The position numbers and the translations under genes were made by a program. The notes beneath the pieces are model-generated. The model saw only the letters and a list, made by a program, of their open reading frames with translations, ran no database searches and had not been told where the DNA came from. Positions 20,494 through 29,192 of a stretch of DNA of 64,000 bases are shown piece by piece. The stretch is from Bradyrhizobium sp. SZCCT0148 (GTDB taxonomy: Bacteria; Pseudomonadota; Alphaproteobacteria; Rhizobiales; Xanthobacteraceae). Each line of letters begins with the position of its first letter. Position 1 is the first letter of the stretch. The stretch lies in the NCBI RefSeq assembly GCF_018129985.1, contig NZ_JAFCKT010000002.1, forward strand, positions 434,001 through 498,000. Direction: 5' to 3'.

Positions 20494-21630
20494 CTAGCGG
20501 CGGGACGAGACCTGTCCGCCCTCGACGTCGAAGACTTCGCCTCCAGCGCCGATCTCGGTGAAGGCGGCCGGGTCCGCGCCGGTCAGCCACACCTGCGCGC
20601 CGAGCTTGCGCAATTCGTCGAACAGCGCGGCGCGCCTGTTCGGATCGAGATGGGCGACGACCTCGTCGAGCAGCAGCAGCGGCACGATGCCGGTCATCTC
20701 GGCAACCAGGCTCGCATGCGCCAGCACCAGCCCGATCAGCAGCGCCTTCTGCTCGCCCGTGGACGCATCGCGCGCGGGCATGCTTTTCGGCGCATAGATC
20801 ACCTGGAGATCGGTGAGGTGCGGACCGTCGGTGGTACGGCCGGCAATGGCATCACGCGGACGGTTGTCGCGCAAAATCTGGCGATAGCGGTCCTCGACCG
20901 ACGTCGCCGTCTCGCTCAGCAGCGCGTTCTCCATCCAGCCGTCGAGCGCGATTCTGGCCGAGGGAAAGGCGGAGGCCTGCGCCCGCGCATTCAGCATGCC
21001 GGTGAGCCGCGCTGCCGTCTGGCCGCGCGTTGCCGCGACTGCGACCGCAAGCTCCGCCGTCTCGCGTTCGATCGCGTCACACCAATGGTCGTCGTAATTG
21101 CGGGTCTCGAGCAGGCGGTTGCGTGAGCGCAGCGAGCGTTCCAGCGCATTGATGCGGCTGGAATGCTCGCTGTCGATCGCCAGCACTAGGCGGTCGAAGA
21201 AGCGCCGCCGCTCCGAGCCTGCGCCCATGAACAACCCGTCCATCGCCGGCGTCAGCCACACCATGCGGATATGGTCGCCGAACGCGCTGGCCGAACCCAC
21301 CGGCTCGCGGTCGATGCGGCAGCGCCGGCTCACGGCGCTGTCCGGCCGTGGCGCATCGATGCCGGTGCCGAGCGTCGCCAGCCCCACCGCGCCCTCGACC
21401 TGCGCCGACACCGCCCAGGAGCCGTCGCCCTGGTTGTCGGCGACGTCTTCCAGCGTGGCGCGCCGCAGGCCGCGCCCCGGTGACAGGAACGAGATCGCCT
21501 CGATACAATTGGTCTTGCCCGCCCCGTTCGGCCCGACCAGCGCCACCATGTCAGCCGCCGTCTCGAGCCCCGCCGCCCGATAATTGCGAAAATGCGTCAG
21601 CGTCAGGCGATGAATGCGGGAGGGGGTCAT
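20494..21630 (-). CDS. recF: DNA replication and repair protein RecF
   Basis: A 378-residue SMC-like ATPase that loads RecA at gaps with RecO and RecR. Walker A is VGPNGAGKTNCIEAI near residue 35, with the typical N-terminal RLTLTHFRNYRAAGLE. The Walker B region is VPLLLLDEVVAHLDPNRRAAL, preceded by the signature-like ASTGEQKALLIGLVLAH. Length matches the family. It is placed between dnaN and the modular pair, in the common dnaA-dnaN-recF-gyrB order, though separated from dnaN by a broken DUF559 gene. Confidence 0.97.
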   Translation of the reverse strand: MTPSRIHRLTLTHFRNYRAAGLETAADMVALVGPNGAGKTNCIEAISFLSPGRGLRRATLEDVADNQGDGSWAVSAQVEGAVGLATLGTGIDAPRPDSAVSRRCRIDREPVGSASAFGDHIRMVWLTPAMDGLFMGAGSERRRFFDRLVLAIDSEHSSRINALERSLRSRNRLLETRNYDDHWCDAIERETAELAVAVAATRGQTAARLTGMLNARAQASAFPSARIALDGWMENALLSETATSVEDRYRQILRDNRPRDAIAGRTTDGPHLTDLQVIYAPKSMPARDASTGEQKALLIGLVLAHASLVAEMTGIVPLLLLDEVVAHLDPNRRAALFDELRKLGAQVWLTGADPAAFTEIGAGGEVFDVEGGQVSSRR

Positions 21631-21649
21631 ATTTGGGCTGTGGCACGCT

Positions 21650-21714
21650 CTGAGCCCTCCCCCCTTGTGGGGGAGGGTGGCGCCTCACGAAGTGAGGCGA
21701 CGGGTGAGGGGTAT
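21650..21714. repeat. CTCCCC-type inverted repeat element
   Basis: CTCCCCCCTTGTGGGGGAG, GCGCCTCACGAAGTGAGGCG and ACGGGTGAGGGGTAT lie in succession: two hairpins and a tail. The tail resembles the one at 12275-12290. It separates recF from the DUF559 pseudogene. Confidence 0.75.
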
Positions 21715-21715
21715 C

Positions 21716-22073
21716 TTACCGCCCGGCAAGCTTTGCAAGGACGTCTTCCAACACAGAAGTGGGCTGTTGTAGCACCTCATTGCTCCAATAACGCGCGATG
21801 GAAAAGCCTTCCGCGGAGAGGGCGGCGTCACGAGCGACATCGCGTTGTGATTCTGCGTGCTGGCTTCCATCGATCTCGACTCTCGAAGCAGACAAAGTCG
21901 AGAATGTAATTCCTGAACGGAACCTGCCGCCGAAATTTGAATGTGGAGAGACGGCGGTCTCTCAGCAGGCGCCACATTGCGGCTTCGGCATCCGCCGGTT
22001 CGCGGCGCATAGTCTTCGCAAATTGACGGAGAGATTTTGGGACGGGCCGATGCGACGGATCCTTCGGCACCAA
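21716..22073 (-). pseudogene. DUF559 (endonuclease-like) gene broken by a frameshift
   Basis: The first reading frame from 22073 encodes a typical DUF559 N-terminus: MRREPADAEAAMWRLLRDRR and FKFRRQVPFRNYILDFVCFE. That frame then ends early in unrelated residues. In the next frame the family C-terminus continues: VEIDGSQHAESQRDVARDAA, EGFSIARYWSNEVL and QQPTSVLEDVLAKLAGR, stopping at 21716. The break is near 21878-21884, where FE should continue with about three more residues into VEIDGSQ. An 8-nt loss or equivalent +1 shift would explain it. Intact relatives have a restriction-endonuclease/Vsr-like fold of about 120 residues. This copy is probably inactive unless it frameshifts. Confidence 0.82.
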
Positions 22074-22135
22074 CCCCTCACCTGATTGAGTTTGTGTCCG
22101 CCGGCGGAGCTGTCCTCTCCCACAAGGGGAGAGGA
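22073..22135. repeat. Fragment of CTCTCCC-type repeat
   Basis: AACCCCTCACCTGATTGAG and GCCGGCGGAGC are followed by CCTCTCCCACAAGGGGAGAGG, split as CCTCTCCC-ACAA-GGGGAGAGG, a near-perfect hairpin. It lies upstream of the DUF559 remnant and downstream of dnaN. Confidence 0.65.
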
Positions 22136-22190
22136 CGCAACAACGTGCATCGCGTTTTCGCTGAGAGGAGGAGAAGCCGCTGCCTCACAC

Positions 22191-23309
22191 TCACACCCGC
22201 ATCGGCATCAGCACGTACAGCGCGCTCTTGTCGTCGCGGTCTTGCACCAGGGTCGGGGAGCCGGGATCGGCGAGCCGGAGAGTTGCGACGTCGCCTTCGA
22301 TCTGTGAGGCGATGTCGAGCAGATAGCGCGAGTTGAAGCCGATATCGAGGGCGTCGGAGGCGTATTCGACCTCCAGCTCTTCGGTCGCGCTGCCGGAATC
22401 CGGATTGGTCACCGACAGCACCAGCTTGCCCGGCGACAGCGACAGCTTCACCGCGCGGCCGCGCTCGCTGGAGATCGTCGAGACGCGGTCGACCGCGTTC
22501 TCGAAGTCCTTCTTGTCGACGATGAGCTTCTTGTCGTTGCCCTGCGGGATGACGCGGCCGTAGTCGGGGAAGGTGCCGTCGATCAGTTTCGAGGTCAGCA
22601 CGACGTTGCCGATCGTGAAGCGGATTTTTGCCTGCGACAGCTCGATCGTCATCTCGGCGTCGGTGTCCTCGATCAATCGCTGCACCTCGCCGACGGTCTT
22701 GCGCGGCACGATCACGCCGGGCATCCCCTCGGCGCCCTTGGGCTGTACCAGATCGAGCTGGGCGAGGCGGTGGCCGTCGGTGGCGACGCCGCGCAAAGTC
22801 GCGGCCTTGGGCGTGCCTGCGGCGTGCAGATAGATGCCGTTGAGGTAATAGCGGGTCTCCTCGGTGGAGATCGCGAACTGGGTGCGGTCGATCAGCCGCT
22901 TGACGTCCTTGGCGGCGAGCGAGAACGAATGCGACATGTCGCCAGCGGCCAGATCCGGGAAATCATTCTCCGGCAGGGTCTGCAGCGTGAAGCGCGAGCG
23001 GCCGGCGCGGATCGCCAACACCGCGCGGTCGCCGTCGGCCTCCAGCACGATCTGCGATCCATCAGGCAGCTTGCGCACGATGTCGTAGAACATGTGCGCC
23101 GGCACAGTGGTGGAGCCCGCGGTCGCGGTTTCCGCCGGCAGCGTCTCCGTGACCTCGAGGTCGAGGTCGGTCGCCTTCAGCGACAATTTGGCGTTCTCGG
23201 CCCGGACCAGCACGTTGCCGAGGATCGGAATCGTGTTGCGGCGCTCGACCACGCGATGGACATGGCCCAGCGACTTCAGGAGTTGCGCGCGTTCGACCGT
23301 AACCTTCAT
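22191..23309 (-). CDS. dnaN: DNA polymerase III sliding clamp, beta subunit
   Basis: A 372-residue processivity clamp, which dimerises as a ring around DNA. Family features include MKVTVERAQLLKSLGHVHRV, RRNTIPILGNVLVRAEN and the C-terminal NSRYLLDIASQIEGDVATLR, ending in KSALYVLMPMRV. The length and the M-P-M-R end are standard. It follows dnaA on the same strand after a 267-bp gap containing a GC-rich hairpin. Confidence 0.98.
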   Translation of the reverse strand: MKVTVERAQLLKSLGHVHRVVERRNTIPILGNVLVRAENAKLSLKATDLDLEVTETLPAETATAGSTTVPAHMFYDIVRKLPDGSQIVLEADGDRAVLAIRAGRSRFTLQTLPENDFPDLAAGDMSHSFSLAAKDVKRLIDRTQFAISTEETRYYLNGIYLHAAGTPKAATLRGVATDGHRLAQLDLVQPKGAEGMPGVIVPRKTVGEVQRLIEDTDAEMTIELSQAKIRFTIGNVVLTSKLIDGTFPDYGRVIPQGNDKKLIVDKKDFENAVDRVSTISSERGRAVKLSLSPGKLVLSVTNPDSGSATEELEVEYASDALDIGFNSRYLLDIASQIEGDVATLRLADPGSPTLVQDRDDKSALYVLMPMRV

Positions 23310-23522
23310 TGCACTACTCGCCCGATCCCAAAGAAAAACACAGCGTTGGAAAGGCCGGGCGGCGGGACGCGCGCCACGGCACCGAAGACCCCGGAAAGCC
23401 CGACCATCCAGCCGATATGACCAAAGCCGTCAGGGTCGCGCAAGGTGGCGCGAATGGCCTCCAGATTCAAGGGATTGGAGGCCAGTTCCGCGCGATTCCC
23501 ACGATTACCTCCCAGACGAAAT

Positions 23523-23549
23523 CGCCGCCCCGGGCGGGCCGGGGCGGCG
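23523..23549. terminator. GC-rich hairpin after dnaA
   Basis: CGCCGCCCC-GGGCGGGCC-GGGGCGGCG is a stem of nine GC-rich pairs located 28 bp beyond the dnaA stop. It has no T-run, so it may be a transcript stabiliser or a weak terminator rather than an intrinsic one. Confidence 0.4.
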
Positions 23550-23576
23550 GGAGAATGGGAAGAAGGTCCTGGGCGT

Positions 23577-24986
23577 TTATTCCTGAAGCTGGCGCTTCAG
23601 CGATTCCACTTCCTCGGACAGCGCGGTGTCCTTGGAGACCAGGGCCTCGATCTTGCGCACGGCGTGCAGCACCGTGGTGTGGTCGCGCCCACCGAAGCGG
23701 CGGCCGATCTCGGGGAGCGAGCGCAGGGTTAGCGTCTTGGCGAGATACATTGCCACCTGGCGCGGGCGCACCACGTTGGCGGTCCGACGCGAAGAGAGCA
23801 GGTCGGAGCGGCTGACATTATACTGCCGCGCCACCACGCGCTGGATGTCCTCGATCTTGATCCGCTTCGGCTCCGAGGGGCGGACCAGGTCGCGCACCTC
23901 GTGCTCCGCCATCTCCAGCGTCACCGGCCGGTTGTTGAGCTTGGAATGCGCCAGCAGGCGGTTGATCGCGCCTTCGAGGTCGCGGCCGTTATGGGTGATG
24001 GTGCGCGCCAGATAATGCAGCACCTCCTCCGGTACCTCGAAGGTCGCATGATGGGCCCGGGCGGCTGCGACGCGCGACTTGAGGATGCCGTGGCGCAGTT
24101 CTTCGCCGAGCGAGCCCATCTCGACCACGAGCCCGCCGGCGAGCCGCGAGCGGACGCGGTCGTCGAGGCTTTCGAGATCGGACGGCGGCCGGTCCGCCGC
24201 GATCACGACCTGGCGGCCGGCATCGATCAGCGCGTTCAGCGTGTGGCAGAATTCGGCCTGGGTCGATTTGCCCTGCAGGAACTGGAGATCGTCGATCACC
24301 AGGACATCGATGCCGCGCAGCGCTTCCTTGAAGGCCAGCGCCGTCTGCGTCTTCAGCGCGGCGACGAAGCCGTACATGAATTTTTCCGCGGTGAGATAAA
24401 GCACCTTGCGCTCGTTGCCGGAATTGCCGGCCCAGGTCACGGCCTGCAGCAGATGCGTCTTGCCGAGCCCGACGCCGGCATGGATATAGAGCGGATTGAA
24501 CATCACGGGGTCGCCGCGGCGACCTTCCGCGACCTGACGCGCAGCCGCATGCGCCAGCGTGTTGGAGCGGCCGACGACGAAGCTCGCGAAAGTCAGTCGC
24601 GGATCGAGCGGCGAGCCGCCGAGCGCGTCGTGATTGGCCGACACCGGCGCGGTTGCGGTCGAGCGCAGCTCCGGCGTGGGCGCGCGTCGCATCTCGACGG
24701 GCGCCGGGGCTTCCTTCGGCTGCACCACCGGGCGCACGGCCGAACGCACCGTGAGGTCGATGCGATGCACTTCGGGCATCTCGGCCTGCCAGCACGACAG
24801 CACGCGCTCGGCATAATGGGCTTGGATCCAGCTCTTCAGGAACCGGGTCGGTACCGAGAGCCGCACGCTCTCATCCTGCACGCCTTCCAGATCCATGCGC
24901 GCAAACCAGCTCGTGTAGACGTCTTCGCCAACGTTCGAGCGCAGCCGGCTCTTCACGCGTGACCAGCGATCCTGTTCCATTGTCAT
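23577..24986 (-). CDS. dnaA: Chromosomal replication initiator protein DnaA
   Basis: A 469-residue AAA+ initiator. Domain I begins [20 protein letters not shown]. The linker domain II is rich in Pro and Arg. Domain III has Walker [15 protein letters not shown] and Walker [14 protein letters not shown]. Domain IV has the DnaA-box-binding signature [20 protein letters not shown] and [17 protein letters not shown]. The start MTMEQ at 24986 is preferred, and MEQ at 24980 is equally possible. An in-frame ATG at 25052 would add 22 non-family residues. The non-coding region upstream is the proposed oriC. Confidence 0.97.
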   Translation of the reverse strand: MTMEQDRWSRVKSRLRSNVGEDVYTSWFARMDLEGVQDESVRLSVPTRFLKSWIQAHYAERVLSCWQAEMPEVHRIDLTVRSAVRPVVQPKEAPAPVEMRRAPTPELRSTATAPVSANHDALGGSPLDPRLTFASFVVGRSNTLAHAAARQVAEGRRGDPVMFNPLYIHAGVGLGKTHLLQAVTWAGNSGNERKVLYLTAEKFMYGFVAALKTQTALAFKEALRGIDVLVIDDLQFLQGKSTQAEFCHTLNALIDAGRQVVIAADRPPSDLESLDDRVRSRLAGGLVVEMGSLGEELRHGILKSRVAAARAHHATFEVPEEVLHYLARTITHNGRDLEGAINRLLAHSKLNNRPVTLEMAEHEVRDLVRPSEPKRIKIEDIQRVVARQYNVSRSDLLSSRRTANVVRPRQVAMYLAKTLTLRSLPEIGRRFGGRDHTTVLHAVRKIEALVSKDTALSEEVESLKRQLQE

Positions 24987-25600
24987 CGTTAAAAAACTTC
25001 TCTTGAGAGATAAGGTTGCGTTGTGAGCGCCATGCAGGGGATCCCTGGTCACGGCGCGACCTCAAGCGAGTCCATCGTCAGACATGGCTCGACCGTTCGG
25101 CGGATACGCCGCGGTCAGATCAGCGATGTCGGAGTAGGAGAGTTCGCGAGGTCAGCGCGTACTCGACGCGCTTTCGCATGTGGGAGGCTGAACGCTGGAC
25201 GGATCGGAGACGGCATCGTTGAACGATGGAACTTGTGTCAATACCGCGTTGAATCCGTAGGACATGATACCTCCCCGTCCTGCCGTGATCGCTCACGGCA
25301 AGGTCCTGCGTGTGAAAGACAGTCGCTCACGTCGCGAATGTCCCGTCCGTCGTACTAGTCGTCAGTTCGGCGTCGCCATCGCTCGTGCCGGGGTAACTTT
25401 GCGATGTCCGTGCGCCTCGTGAGATCGGGATCGCAAGATCCCGCTTGGAGACGTTCAGACAAAGAGCTACCATTCCCATATTGCTATGGGTTTTTTGATC
25501 CAACATTCGCTTTTTGAAGCGTCGCCTACGTGCACACCGCCGCCGATTTGCACGCTCGCCCCGTTTCCTAAACCGCGCTGGTCTGAAGATCGTGGGCGCC
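24987..25600. other. dnaA upstream region, no convincing gene
   Basis: About 600 bp without a credible gene. Short open frames here lack family-like composition or ribosome sites. On the minus strand TTGACA (25236-25241) could be a -35 for dnaA, but the -10 17 bp away is poor (CGATGC). Two GANTC sites lie here (25068-25072 and 25251-25255). Confidence 0.5.
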
Positions 25601-26000
25601 GCTGACGACTTAAGGAATACACTAAGCGGAAAGACTCGCAACGAATTGATTCACACTTGAGCCACCAAAAAAACTTGACCTCGGTTAATGCCGCGCGGGA
25701 CTTGTTCACAGGCTTTGAGCAAGTTTTTGGATTCGTGCACAGAATCGAAGATGCCGCGCCTTGTGTGACAATTCTCCGCCACCGCCGATTTTTTTTACAA
25801 ATTTGTCACGCACCCGACGCGCGGGGCGAATTTTCCAAATGCTTGCGGTCGCTATGTCGATAAGTGATTAGCGAGTCTTCGTTTTTTGAGTCTCGTTTCA
25901 CAGGGTAACTCCACGTGATGTGCATTCCTGTGAATCTACGGTGTGTAGAACTTTGGTCGCCTGCCGATTCAATTGGAGCCCGCCGCACAGGGGTTTTTGC
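25600..26000. other. Putative chromosomal replication origin (oriC)
   Basis: A non-coding segment upstream of dnaA with several origin-like traits. DnaA-box-like nonamers on the plus strand are TTGTTCACA (25702-25710), TGATTCACA (25647-25655) and TCGTGCACA (25733-25741). On the minus strand they are TTCTACACA (25942-25950) and AGATTCACA (25929-25937). Each differs from TTWTNCACA by one or two bases. AT-rich runs occur at 25664-25675, 25781-25806 and 25881-25888. GANTC, the CcrM methylation site of alphaproteobacteria, occurs eight times between 25633 and 25970. The genes to the left (dnaA to gyrB) all run away from this segment. I could not calculate strand skew. Confidence 0.65.
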
Positions 26001-26134
26001 AACGCAGTGGAAGTTTCGGCTGTTGCACGAGATCGGCAAGTAGAACTACGGAACGAAGAATAGCGCAGACGGTGCGAACCTTCCATTCGAAGATCTGTCG
26101 CGGCGTGAACGCTTGCATGAATATGGCGGGCAAC

Positions 26135-26160
26135 AAAAAAGCCCGGCGCGAAGCCGGGCT
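26135..26160 (-). terminator. Intrinsic terminator of rpsT
   Basis: On the minus strand AGCCCGGCTTCGCGCCGGGC is followed by TTTTTT. The eight-pair GC stem and six-T tail lie about 75 bp past the rpsT stop. This is the clearest minus-strand terminator in the window. Confidence 0.93.
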
Positions 26161-26234
26161 GTTTGACGCGTGCGATGCTCGATCGGATCGGCCGACCGAT
26201 TGGTCCGCCGTTGCTCGGCTCGTTGCTTCGCTTG

Positions 26235-26501
26235 TTACTTGGCGAGCTTGGCGATCTGCGCGGTAAGACGCGAGACTTTGCGGCTGGCGTTGTTCTTGTG
26301 AATGATGTTGCGCTGGGCGGCGCGCATCAAGGCGGGCTCGGCATTCGCCAGCGCCTTCACGGCAGCGGCGCGGTCGCCGGTCGCGATGGCTTCTTCGACG
26401 TTGCGCACGGCACCGCGCATCTGGGTGCGGCGCGACTTGTTGACGGCGGTGCGGCGGGCGATCTTGCGCGTCGCTTTCTTGGCGGAAGTGGTATTGGCCA
26501 T
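26235..26501 (-). CDS. rpsT: 30S ribosomal protein S20
   Basis: An 88-residue basic helical protein that binds 16S rRNA in the small subunit. [36 protein letters not shown] and [19 protein letters not shown] are characteristic. It has its own promoter (26732-26760), a leader of about 220 nt with hairpins, and an intrinsic terminator (26135-26160), so it is monocistronic. S20 represses its own translation in E. coli, which makes the leader worth noting. Confidence 0.97.
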   Translation of the reverse strand: MANTTSAKKATRKIARRTAVNKSRRTQMRGAVRNVEEAIATGDRAAAVKALANAEPALMRAAQRNIIHKNNASRKVSRLTAQIAKLAK

Positions 26502-26731
26502 GGTCTCAATATCCTTTGCGGGTACCGGTCGCGTCTTGGTCGGGTAGCGCCGGCTTGCTTGACCGCGTAATCGACGCTCGGATTTAGGGTGTTCGGTTGC
26601 TGGGCTGTCCCCGGAACATGAGCGACAGCCTTGCGGCTGTCTCTGAGGCCCAAAGAGCCTCTAAGCTCAAGGCGCCTGCAACTGCTCAAAGAACAGCGGC
26701 GGCAGGATTGCGCCCGCCGCCAGTTGGCGCC
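26502..26731 (-). promoter_or_regulatory. Structured leader of rpsT
   Basis: The predicted 5' untranslated region between the promoter and the rpsT ATG holds at least two hairpins: GACAGCC-TTGC-GGCTGTC (26624-26641) and, next to it, GAGGC-CCAAAGA-GCCTC (about 26644-26660). It could host autogenous control by S20 or stabilise the transcript. No gene is seen here on either strand. Confidence 0.4.
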
Positions 26732-26760
26732 CTTATAGAGAGGGTCTTCGGCACCGTCAA
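26732..26760 (-). promoter_or_regulatory. Sigma-70-type promoter of rpsT
   Basis: Read on the minus strand: TTGACG, 17-bp spacer, TATAAG. This is close to the housekeeping consensus with ideal spacing, about 230 bp upstream of the rpsT start. Confidence 0.75.
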
Positions 26761-26904
26761 CGCTTTCCAGGCTGGAAAAGCGGCCTTGGTGCCCTCCAGC
26801 GAGCGTCGTAACGCCCTGAAGAGGTTGAATTTATGCCGTCTCCCGGCTATTGGCTGGCGGCGTTTTGTCGGCTTCTCCGATCGGACGACCATATAGGGTG
26901 AGGC

Positions 26905-27222
26905 ATGATCCGCGGCTTTTTCCGACTGATTGGGCTGTTGCTGCTCGCCGGCGGGTTCATCTTCATGGTCTATGACGGCGCCCGCTGGGTGGCTGACCAG
27001 ACCCTCAGATTCACCCGGTTCGGCCAGTTCTGGAACGACATCAATCAGGCCAGCCAATCGGCATTCCGCACCTGGGTCGAGGCCAAGGCGCCCTGGCTCT
27101 GGACCTCGGTGATCCGCCTGCTGCTGGATCAGCCGGTTTTCGCGGTCCTCGGCATTCTCGGCCTCCTGCTGATGATCCTGTTCCGGCCGCGGAAACCGCT
27201 GATCGGCTATTCCCGGGATTGA
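26905..27222 (+). CDS. Hypothetical small membrane protein
   Basis: A 105-residue protein with an N-terminal membrane helix (FRLIGLLLLAGGFIFMVYDG), an amphipathic middle with many Trp and Phe, and a second helix near the C-terminus (PVFAVLGILGLLLMILFRP) followed by basic residues. GGGTGAGGC precedes the ATG. It sits between rpsT and msrA, opposite in strand to rpsT. I do not recognise the family. The 3' end of the gene is the first unit of a short tandem repeat (27215-27271). Confidence 0.75.
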   Translation: MIRGFFRLIGLLLLAGGFIFMVYDGARWVADQTLRFTRFGQFWNDINQASQSAFRTWVEAKAPWLWTSVIRLLLDQPVFAVLGILGLLLMILFRPRKPLIGYSRD

Positions 27223-27286
27223 GCTCCAATTCCCGCCGGGATTGAGCTCCAAATCCGGGATTGAGCTTCAAATCCTGGCTGGATTG
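27215..27286. repeat. Short tandem repeats at the 3' end of the small membrane protein gene
   Basis: GGGATTGAGCTCCAA at 27215-27229 and again at 27238-27252, GGGATTGAGCTTCAA at 27257-27271, and a partial GGATTGAAC from about 27281. The periods are 23 and 19 bp. The first unit contains the gene's stop codon, so each unit duplicates the end of the gene. Confidence 0.8.
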
Positions 27287-27419
27287 AACGCGCGCGAGAC
27301 GCGCGACGTAACACCGCTGCCCAGCCCAGCGTAGATCCCTATATTCCCATCTGATCGCGAGCACGCCGCCCGAGCATCTGGCTCAGGCGACGGAGAGCTC
27401 GTTCCGCGGAGATCCCATC

Positions 27420-28076
27420 ATGCTGTTCATGCGCAAGACCACCGCATTGCCGAGCGCAGCCGAGGCGCTGCCCGGCCGTGCGCAAGCAATTCCCACCGCG
27501 ACCACCCATTTCGTCAACGGCCGCAAGCTGCAGCCGCCTTATCCCGCCGGTTTCGAACTGGCGGTGTTCGGGCTCGGCTGCTTCTGGGGCGCCGAGCGTA
27601 AGTTCTGGCAGCTCGGCGACGGCATCTACACCACCGCCGTCGGCTATGCCGGCGGTCACACGCCGAACCCGACCTATGAAGAGACCTGCTCGGGCCGCAC
27701 CGGCCACACCGAAGTGGTGCTTATCGTGTTCGATCCGAAGAAGATCTCCTACGAGACATTGTTGAAGACGTTCTGGGAGAGCCACAACCCGACGCAGGGC
27801 ATGCGCCAGGGCAACGATGTCGGCACGCAGTACCGAAGCGCGATCTATACTTATTCCGACGCGCAGAAGAAGGCCGCGGACGAGTCGAAGGCGCTCTATC
27901 AGAAGGCGCTTGCTGCCAAGGGCCTCGGCGCCATCACCACCGAGATCGCGCCGGCAGGCGAACTCTTTTTCGCGGAGGATTACCATCAGCAATATCTGGC
28001 GAAGAATCCCGCCGGCTATTGCGGCCTCGGCGGCACCGGCGTGTCCTGCCCGATCGGCGCCGGTGTGAGTGCGTAA
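27420..28076 (+). CDS. msrA: Peptide methionine sulfoxide reductase MsrA
   Basis: A 218-residue repair enzyme that reduces the S form of methionine sulfoxide. The catalytic Cys is in [12 protein letters not shown] at about residue 57. [20 protein letters not shown] and [14 protein letters not shown] are family hallmarks. The C-terminal [20 protein letters not shown] has two cysteines suited to recycling by thioredoxin. The 45 residues before the catalytic motif are an extension common in alphaproteobacteria and do not look like a signal peptide. No msrB is adjacent. Confidence 0.95.
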   Translation: MLFMRKTTALPSAAEALPGRAQAIPTATTHFVNGRKLQPPYPAGFELAVFGLGCFWGAERKFWQLGDGIYTTAVGYAGGHTPNPTYEETCSGRTGHTEVVLIVFDPKKISYETLLKTFWESHNPTQGMRQGNDVGTQYRSAIYTYSDAQKKAADESKALYQKALAAKGLGAITTEIAPAGELFFAEDYHQQYLAKNPAGYCGLGGTGVSCPIGAGVSA

Positions 28077-28090
28077 GCGGTCCACGATTT

Positions 28091-28177
28091 CGTCATGACC
28101 GGGCTTGTCCCGGCCATCCACGTTCCTGGCGGCGCAAGAGAAGCTCGTGGATGCCTGGGACAAGCCCGGGCATGACG
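28091..28177. repeat. CGTCATG-type dispersed inverted repeat, copy 3
   Basis: This is the best preserved copy. CGTCATGACCGGGCTTGTCC with CGGCCATCCACG pairs with CGTGGATGCCTGGGACAAGC and CCGGGCATGACG. It lies directly after msrA and could end its transcript. Confidence 0.9.
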
Positions 28178-28288
28178 GAGCGTGGGGTTGGTATTGCGTC
28201 GTCGGCATCATCGCAGCCCCCAACTCAACGCTTTATTAACCATAACCGGTGCATCACTTAACCTGTCTCGTTTCGAGGGATTGGTCTG

Positions 28289-29038
28289 GTGCCGGTTGCA
28301 CGCGCGTTTCGATGGTCGATCTTGGCAGCGTCACTGGCAGCGTCCGCCGCGCTGACACTTGGCGGCTGCATGCAGACCGCCGGCCCCGTCGCGGTGATGC
28401 AGCCGCGCGCCGATCTCGACACCATGGCATATGGCCAGCCCTACGGTGCTCCGCAGCCGGTCGTCGTTGCCAACGGCGGCGGCGGTGCCATCAGCGCGCT
28501 GACCAATTCCTTCGCTCCATCGCCTGCGCCGATGCCTGTCGGCTACGCGGTCCCCATGGGAGCGCCAGCACGCCACGATGCCTCGTACCATCTCGACGCC
28601 GGCGACAAGCTTCGCGTCGTGGTCTACGGCCAGGAAGGTCTCACCAACAGCTACGCCATCGACGCCGGTGGTTCGATCACGATGCCGCTGATCGGCGGAG
28701 TGCCCGCACGCGGCCGCACGCCGGCAGGGCTCGCCGGTGAAATCGCCGCACGGCTGCGCAACGGCTACATCCGCGAACCATCGGTCGCTGTCGAGGTCGA
28801 GTCCTATCGCCCCTTCTTCATTCTCGGCGAAGTCACTGCGCCCGGCCAATATCCCTACGTGCCGAACATGACGGTGGAGAGCGCGGTCGCGATCGCCGGC
28901 GGCTTCTCGCCCCGTGCCAAGCGCGACGTCGTCACCATCACGCATACCGAGAACGGCGGCTCCATGCGCGCCGTGGTGCCGCTCGGGACCCCCTTGAACC
29001 CCGGCGACACCGTGTTCGTCGGCGAGCGCTGGTTCTAA
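28289..29038 (+). CDS. Polysaccharide export lipoprotein (Wza/OPX family)
   Basis: A 249-residue protein starting at GTG, with GAGGGA 8 nt upstream. The N-terminus has a lipobox-like end to its signal peptide (AALTLGGCMQ, Cys at about residue 27), so it is probably an outer-membrane lipoprotein. A Pro/Gly-rich linker leads to the Poly_export domain (YHLDAGDKLRVVVYGQEGLT, SITMPLIGGVPARGRT) and one SLBB domain (FFILGEVTAPGQYPYVPNMT, VESAVAIAGGFSPRAK). It would form the export channel for a capsule or exopolysaccharide, but no other polysaccharide genes are nearby. Confidence 0.92.
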   Translation: MPVARAFRWSILAASLAASAALTLGGCMQTAGPVAVMQPRADLDTMAYGQPYGAPQPVVVANGGGGAISALTNSFAPSPAPMPVGYAVPMGAPARHDASYHLDAGDKLRVVVYGQEGLTNSYAIDAGGSITMPLIGGVPARGRTPAGLAGEIAARLRNGYIREPSVAVEVESYRPFFILGEVTAPGQYPYVPNMTVESAVAIAGGFSPRAKRDVVTITHTENGGSMRAVVPLGTPLNPGDTVFVGERWF

Positions 29039-29052
29039 CGAATCTCTCCTCT

Positions 29053-29178
29053 CGTCATTCCGGGGCGCGACGAGGTCGCGGGCCATGATGCGCAATTGCG
29101 CATCTGAGAATCCTTAACCCCGAGTCGCGGGTATGGATTCCGGGCCTGCACCGCTTCGCAGCGCATCCCGGAATGACG
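29053..29178. repeat. CGTCATTCCGGGG-type inverted repeat element
   Basis: CGTCATTCCGGGGCGCGACG at the left end and CGCATCCCGGAATGACG at the right end are inverted. An inner pair, GATGCGCAATTGCGCATC, lies between them. The sequence belongs to a different repeat family from the CGTCATG copies and fills the gap between two convergent genes. Confidence 0.8.
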
Positions 29179-29192
29179 GCGGTGAGAGATCA

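Noticed and set aside
25023..26086. Several short frames in the dnaA-rpsT gap
   Set aside because: No ribosome sites or family features. The region's GANTC and AT-rich content fits an origin rather than genes.
26686..27252. A 188-codon minus-strand frame upstream of rpsT
   Set aside because: It crosses the rpsT promoter and overlaps the small membrane protein gene; Glu/Pro/Gln-rich shadow.
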